Under the pieces are notes generated by a model, which saw only the letters and a program-made list of their open reading frames with translations, was not told where the DNA came from and made no database searches. Made by a program: the position numbers and the translations under genes. Positions 58,931 to 64,000 of a stretch of DNA of 64,000 nt are shown piece after piece. The stretch comes from Lepidurus packardi (lineage: Eukaryota; Arthropoda; Branchiopoda; Notostraca; Triopsidae), in contig JAKZAN010000004.1 of NCBI GenBank assembly GCA_023053545.1, forward strand, positions 4,712,001 to 4,776,000. Direction: 5' to 3'. Position 1 is the stretch's first letter; each line of letters starts with the position of its first letter.

Positions 58931-61900
58931 GATTAGTGTTAGTTTGTCAGATTTAAAATCCAATTCTTGTAAAGTTTAGTAAATTAGTATACAGTGAGTT
59001 TACATTCCTTACGTCTTCGCTGTGCATAGCTGTGTTTCTCGAATCGTGTGTTCAACGCTTTATTGTTGATTGTACATTTTTTTGTAGAATCTGTGATTGT
59101 CATTACATGGTTCTCGTTGTTCAACGTTCAATCTTTTGTATAGTTTCTTCATGAAACAGCTAACAGGTTATTAAATCGGACATAGGTGTAAAAAAAACTT
59201 CAATGCAGCATTCAGTGACGCCTCGAAATTAGTTAACCGGATCCAAAAATGAAAAGTTTATTAGAGATACCTTAAAAAGAAAAGGAATCCTTGTGATACT
59301 ATGTTGACGGTACTGGTATACGTACCAAGTAAACCTCGTTATGTCTCGTGATTTCTAATGATTGTAGTATTCCACAAGGCCACTTGTAGACCCATAATTT
59401 CTCCAAAGATGGCGCTAAAGGACAACTGGTCAGTTTAACCCGAAGTTAATCTCCATAATTCTATTCATAGCTTTTAACCTAAATTTCTGTCGACTATTAC
59501 TGACCATATGCTCTGTTTCAACTCGAGCCGAAACAGTTCCAGGTGTAAAATCTCTCCGTAAAACTTCAGCTGGCATCACATAATATATTTTTAATCAGCG
59601 GATCACTTCCCATGAACATACCCAGTAACTTTTTATCTTAACTTTGAAGTTCTAGATCTACATATACATCTTTTACTTTACATTGGAATATTACACTTGC
59701 TATCTTTATATGCAGTAGTCGGTTTTTATTGCATTTACCTTTTAGCATGGAAAGCCTCCACAGCATAATTACAAACAACCTTACCATCAGTCATAAATGA
59801 ATGTTCCGCGACATAGAAATTTCCTGCACAATAAATGTCAAATTACATCTCTGTCCTTCAAAATTGTATATACTTTTATTGTAGGCAGTCAAAATGTGTC
59901 CTATGCATTTACTATTAATTTTACAGTAATCGAGGGAAACGTTTCTCGCTCGAAAGTCGAGAAAGCTAAGATTTTTTCCTTATTCTGACTTTTTTAGGAG
60001 ATGTTACTTTCACCTTAAAATTCTGTAAATGTTTAAAACAAACCATACTTTGATTGAGAGAGATTTCCTTGCATTTTTTAAACAAACAGTTGTAACATTT
60101 CACGGTTTCTACGAAACGATTTGCTTTTCCCTTGTAGCTGACGCGAAAAGCTTTTCTTAGGTTTCACCTTTAGGGCATTATAAAATGTTGATCTTGGTCA
60201 TATGTAAATTGAAGGCATGTTATGCTTAGTTTTTGTGATGGAAACAATAAATTATTAAAGAATGTTCCTTGTATCGAAAAGATCACGTAGGAGGTCGTAA
60301 GAGTGACTCAACTGTTTCCTCTTACCAACATTGAGCTATAAAGGTGCAATGTTAAGAACTGCTGTTGCCAGACGCGAAGGTGGATATTATGGACATAGCA
60401 GGTCAGACCACTTGGGCTGAAAGCTCTCCCTTCGTTTTTCCTACGCCTAAGAATAAAATATCATGGCAAAAAAAGACCACTAAATTTTCCGTCTGGTTAC
60501 GCAAATTACCTTTCCCTAATCCGAATTGAAAGAATAATAAATAGGGAGAGTTTTCAAAACGAAAAAAACAGCTGCAAAACGAAAGATAAAAGACACGATT
60601 GAGACCGTTCGATTATTTAAAGTATCACTACTGAGGGAATCCGCATTTTAATCCTTAAGATAAAATGGAACAAGGACACCAACCTCTTTAGTCGCAAGCC
60701 CGAATTCCGCTACAAGAACTAAAGACCACGTGACTTCAACATTTACTGGGTACCCATTTTGCAAAGGACATAAGACAAAAAGGGCTGGGCGAAACGTAAA
60801 ATGCAAGCAAATACATAAGTCCGTGTGCTAACAATCCCTAAAAATTGGTGTACTTGCGAAGCCGAATAGTAAAAGTGACTGGTCATACAATTAGCAAAGA
60901 ATGTTAGCAAGCACTTATTTGCGTAAGAATCTTGTTACAAAAATGTTGAGAGCCAGGTACTTCCTTTTCTCGAAGAAAGGGTATAAAACGAAGGCCGAGA
61001 ACCTTGCTGGCATCACGCGTCACAATTTTCCCGAAGAAGCAGTAAAGAACCCGAGTTTGCTGAATAAAAGAAAGAAAGGAAGAGCGAGAAGTTCATCCCT
61101 AGACGAACTTTGACGTCAGAAGATGTTAAACCCGAAGAAGAAGCCAAGTGAATCCGAGTTGGGTATTCACTGCTGGTAAAACCGTTCTGGAGGCATGGCC
61201 ACTTGGTTCAGGTTGTATAATTTTACAGCAGAACAGGTCTGATGTGGGAGAACGAAAAGTCCGAGTTGAGAAAACATTTGATGACGACATGAGTGGAAAA
61301 GTCCTGCTTAAAAGTCGCTGAGCAAGTCTCCCAAGCACCTAGTCGTGATTTGGTTTCCTTGCAGTGGCCGTAGACCTGTTGTCTGTTCCTCTAGTTATCC
61401 TTCTTGAACCAGCTTTGAGTTTGAATCATATCAAGTAAGTGAAAACCTAATTTCTCCAAGTTTAATTCTTAACACCCCAAATCTCTTCAACGCATTTCGC
61501 ATTCATTTTTACTCAGATCCCTTTCCAATTTCAAAATCGCCATTTTCCTTCCAACGAGCTATCTTCTGTTTCTACTAGCTCCGAATAAAAAATAACAGAA
61601 GCTCTCGCGAATTCAAATTTTTCGTATAGTTTCTTAAGAATAAATAACATTATGAAAAACAGAAGAGAGATTACCAAGGTCGGTTAAGCACCCGTGGTTT
61701 ACCTTAGTCCTACTTTTCCTAGCAAGCCTTGAATAACCTTCAAACTCGGGCGTTAGATACAAAAGAAGATGCTTCCATAAATGGAAAATGAGGCACCGTC
61801 GCCACCACGTATATACTTTCCATCCTCACACTTCCCTTTCTAACCTTCTCGTCAACAAGCTACCTTCCAAGATCTATCACGAACTCGGTGAAAAAAAGAG

Positions 61901-63048
61901 AAAAAGAACATTAAGCAGAAATCCCTTCCGAAACGCACTAGGCTGCGAGATCTGAGAAAGAGAAAAAAAATACCATAAAAAATACGAGTTGACCTTAGAC
62001 CTACCTTTTCTGTTCCGCATTTCCTATTATGGGACGTATGTTGCCAAGTCGGCGTCCTTGTTGCGGAAAATTTTGGGAAACGCAAACTTGGAAAAAAAGA
62101 GCTAAGTGAAATGAGTACGAAGCACAACTCTCCCTTTAAAAATACAAACTTAGATCGCGACCAGCTCCACCCAAGAATGATGCAGTCATCGTTTTATTTT
62201 TCACGTCCAGGCATCCTAAAAGTTGCCAGGGTTGGGTCTTTCATGCAAAATAGCACTGCCCTATATGGCACATAAGCATTATGTCCACCTTTTCCCCACC
62301 TTCGAATTCTCCTAACAAGAAACTTTTTGGACTGCTTCCCGTCTTATAAAAAACGCGGGCAAAACCACTTTGCCATTCCCCTTTCCCTTTTCAAAGTAAT
62401 TCTGGGACGCTCAGCAGGCAAATCTTAAGGAACAAAGAGAAATCTCTTAACTTTTAAGCGATATAGCCTCCTCTCCAAGAAATATACCAAACCTGTTAAC
62501 TTGGAGAAGAATGCTTCTCCGACATAGCAATATCCGCGAAGATGATGCCAATCTTTTTTCTCCCCACGATCCCCCCACCCCTAGTGAAAGAACCAGAATT
62601 GTACAACGTCGAACTTGACTTTCCAAGGACACCATGGCCAAAAAGTCATTGGCCAAGGCATACAACATGCAAGTAAAACTACCAACCAGAGGATCAGACC
62701 CTGAGAAAAAGGCAGTATATATCCTCTGGAAGAAAAAGAACAGAGGCATTGCATAAAGTTGAAGCGCATTTGCATAACCAACTAGAAAGAACAGCACAAT
62801 CACCCGTAGGGGAGCTCTGTATACGTCTCTTACATTGGGAAATCACGCACCAGGCGCCCATCTTTCGTCGCACACATTTATAATAATGCCTCAGAGCTCC
62901 CTTCGTCATGTTTGCAACGAAGTAATCCACCATTAAGTCATAAAAAGCGACGTTAATTTCCTCCCGGCTTTCCTTCTAGTTTTCTTATCCAATCAGTAAA
63001 AAGCTGGTCAGGCTAATTGAGTCTTATTTGTATTGGATTTTCTTTTAG
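58931..63048. other. Intergenic DNA, no gene supported
   Basis: The first few hundred bases are the ATP6AP1 3' UTR, with an ATTAAA near 59170. The rest is AT-rich. Open frames such as 60901-61113 (basic, 70 codons) and others below 120 codons have no domain or splice partners. One TGACGTCA octamer lies at 61111-61118. The last part, up to the acceptor at 63041-63048, probably contains the promoter and an untranslated exon of the next gene. Confidence 0.5.
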
Positions 63049-63050
63049 GT

Positions 63051-64000
63051 ATGTCACTGTCATGGACAGTAGCACTGGCCATATGCCTAGGCGCGCTTGT
63101 TAACGCTCAACGTTTTGGTAAGTTCAACCCTGAGTTTGAGATCTTTGGAATGCATTATAATAGTATCATTCAACAAAAGGTACAGACAACGACTCATGCA
63201 ATCCTACACCTTGCGGCCCCAACACGTATTGTACTGTCAACAACGCCGGCATTGCAATTTGTAGATGCAAACCTAGTTACTTCCCCAACCCTACGACAAT
63301 CGAAGGATGTAAGCTAGATCCGTGTGCAGACAATCCTTGCGGCACTAACGCTGTTTGCGAAAGCAGAGGCAATGCAGCTCTCTGGTAAGACTCAGCTTTG
63401 AATTTAGCCAGGAAAAAATAATTTAAACGCGATTTTGTCTGCAGCAAATGCGTCACTGGTTATACTGGCGATCCATTTACACGCTGTTCTCAACCCAGCT
63501 CGAACTCTGGTACTAGTTCAGGTAGGGTTCTGCTTAATCACTTTTAAAAATTCATCATCATTATGACAAGACGAAAAAATTTGAGTGTATAATTCTAATT
63601 AGGACGCGTCGTCTCGGGCTCTCGAGACAGCGTAAGTGTTAGCTCCAGCTCATCTTCTGGCAGTTCCGGCAGTAATAACTACTACAGCGGCTCCAACAGT
63701 AATAACTTTGGCTCGTCTCGCAATACGGACGGATGTTCCAATTTCCCTTGTGGAAGCAATGCTGAATGCATAACTCGCGCCAACCGCCCTGTAAGTGATC
63801 TTTACAAACTTCGAAGAAAGACATTTTTTAATAACTAAATAAAAAAAACTATCCTCTGTAGGTTTGTGCTTGCCGTTCGGGACATGAAGGTGACCCATAC
63901 AACGGCTGCAAACGTTCGGAATGCACAGGTACATAGCGAATCTGAATGAACATACACAAATTTCATTACCAAAACTGCTGTTTCTCGACAGACAACGCGG
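63051..64000 (+). CDS. Secreted EGF-repeat protein, Dumpy-like (incomplete at right edge)
   Basis: The exons seen are 63051-63117, 63180-63384, 63445-63521, 63603-63790, 63862-63928 and from 63992 past the edge. Exon 1 starts two bases after an acceptor, so a 5' UTR exon exists. The signal peptide is MSLSWTVALAICLGALVNA. EGF-like modules of the pattern C-x-x-NPCGTNAVC, GNAALCKC, TGYTGDPFTRC follow, spaced with Ser/Gly/Asn-rich linkers (VSVSSSSSSGSSGS). The CGxNAxC and GDPxxxC layout resembles the EGF modules of Drosophila Dumpy and related apical matrix proteins. The full length and any ZP or membrane domain lie outside the window, so the exact family is not settled. Intron phases between modules are mixed. 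Confidence 0.8.

Noticed and set aside
60901-61113. 70-codon basic open frame
   Set aside because: It is short and Lys/Arg-rich with no recognisable family. It is isolated in AT-rich spacer DNA.

Overview
The window is eukaryotic nuclear DNA: genes are split by many short GT-AG introns, mostly about 50-120 nt, and intergenic DNA is AT-rich with pyrimidine tracts. A divergent ionotropic receptor of the arthropod chemosensory type, an AEBP2/Jing zinc-finger gene and Dumpy-like EGF modules point to an arthropod. The very short introns and compact genes suggest a branchiopod crustacean such as a Daphnia-like cladoceran. The species call is inference from gene content and style, not from a search.

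Layout. 1-12.5 kb: no supported gene; pyrimidine-rich DNA with CRE-like octamers, a long poly-C tract and a small tandem duplication. 12.5-20.4 kb (+): phospholipase D (PX-PH-HKD-HKD), 21 coding exons. 21.7-32.8 kb (+): Jing/AEBP2, a PRC2 accessory zinc-finger protein with a 7.3 kb first intron. 35.1-35.9 kb: a TTAA-flanked inverted-repeat element. 36.4-40.3 kb (+): N4BP2-type protein (CUE, P-loop kinase, Smr). 40.6-42.3 kb (-): ZCCHC10-like zinc knuckle with an unexplained middle segment. 42.6-44.4 kb (-): ALG11 mannosyltransferase. 44.5-44.9 kb: a small element with TAA duplications. 45.8-52.1 kb (+): ATP7 copper-transporting P-type ATPase with five metal-binding domains, followed by a double fold-back hairpin at 52.6-53.0 kb. 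54.0-56.4 kb (-): ionotropic receptor. 57.2-58.9 kb (+): ATP6AP1 (V-ATPase accessory subunit Ac45) with a GC-AG intron. 59-63 kb: no supported gene. 63.05 kb to the right edge (+): secreted EGF-repeat protein, incomplete.

I rebuilt each complete gene by following splice phase. The exon sums of PLD, Jing, N4BP2, ZCCHC10, ALG11, ATP7, the ionotropic receptor and ATP6AP1 each divide by three and end at a stop codon. This supports the models, although individual first exons and a few acceptors stay uncertain and are flagged.

The genes look like unrelated neighbours, not one pathway. ALG11 (ER glycosylation), ATP7 (Golgi/secretory copper loading) and ATP6AP1 (proton pump assembly) all serve the secretory system, but nothing in the sequence shows shared control. 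I did not find a new multi-gene system. The most unusual signals are non-coding: over-represented exact motifs (TGACGTCACA and TAAGCTCCGCCC), several inverted-repeat elements, and the double hairpin behind ATP7. Within proteins, the points of interest are a PCNA-box-like motif in Jing and the middle segment of the ZCCHC10 model.
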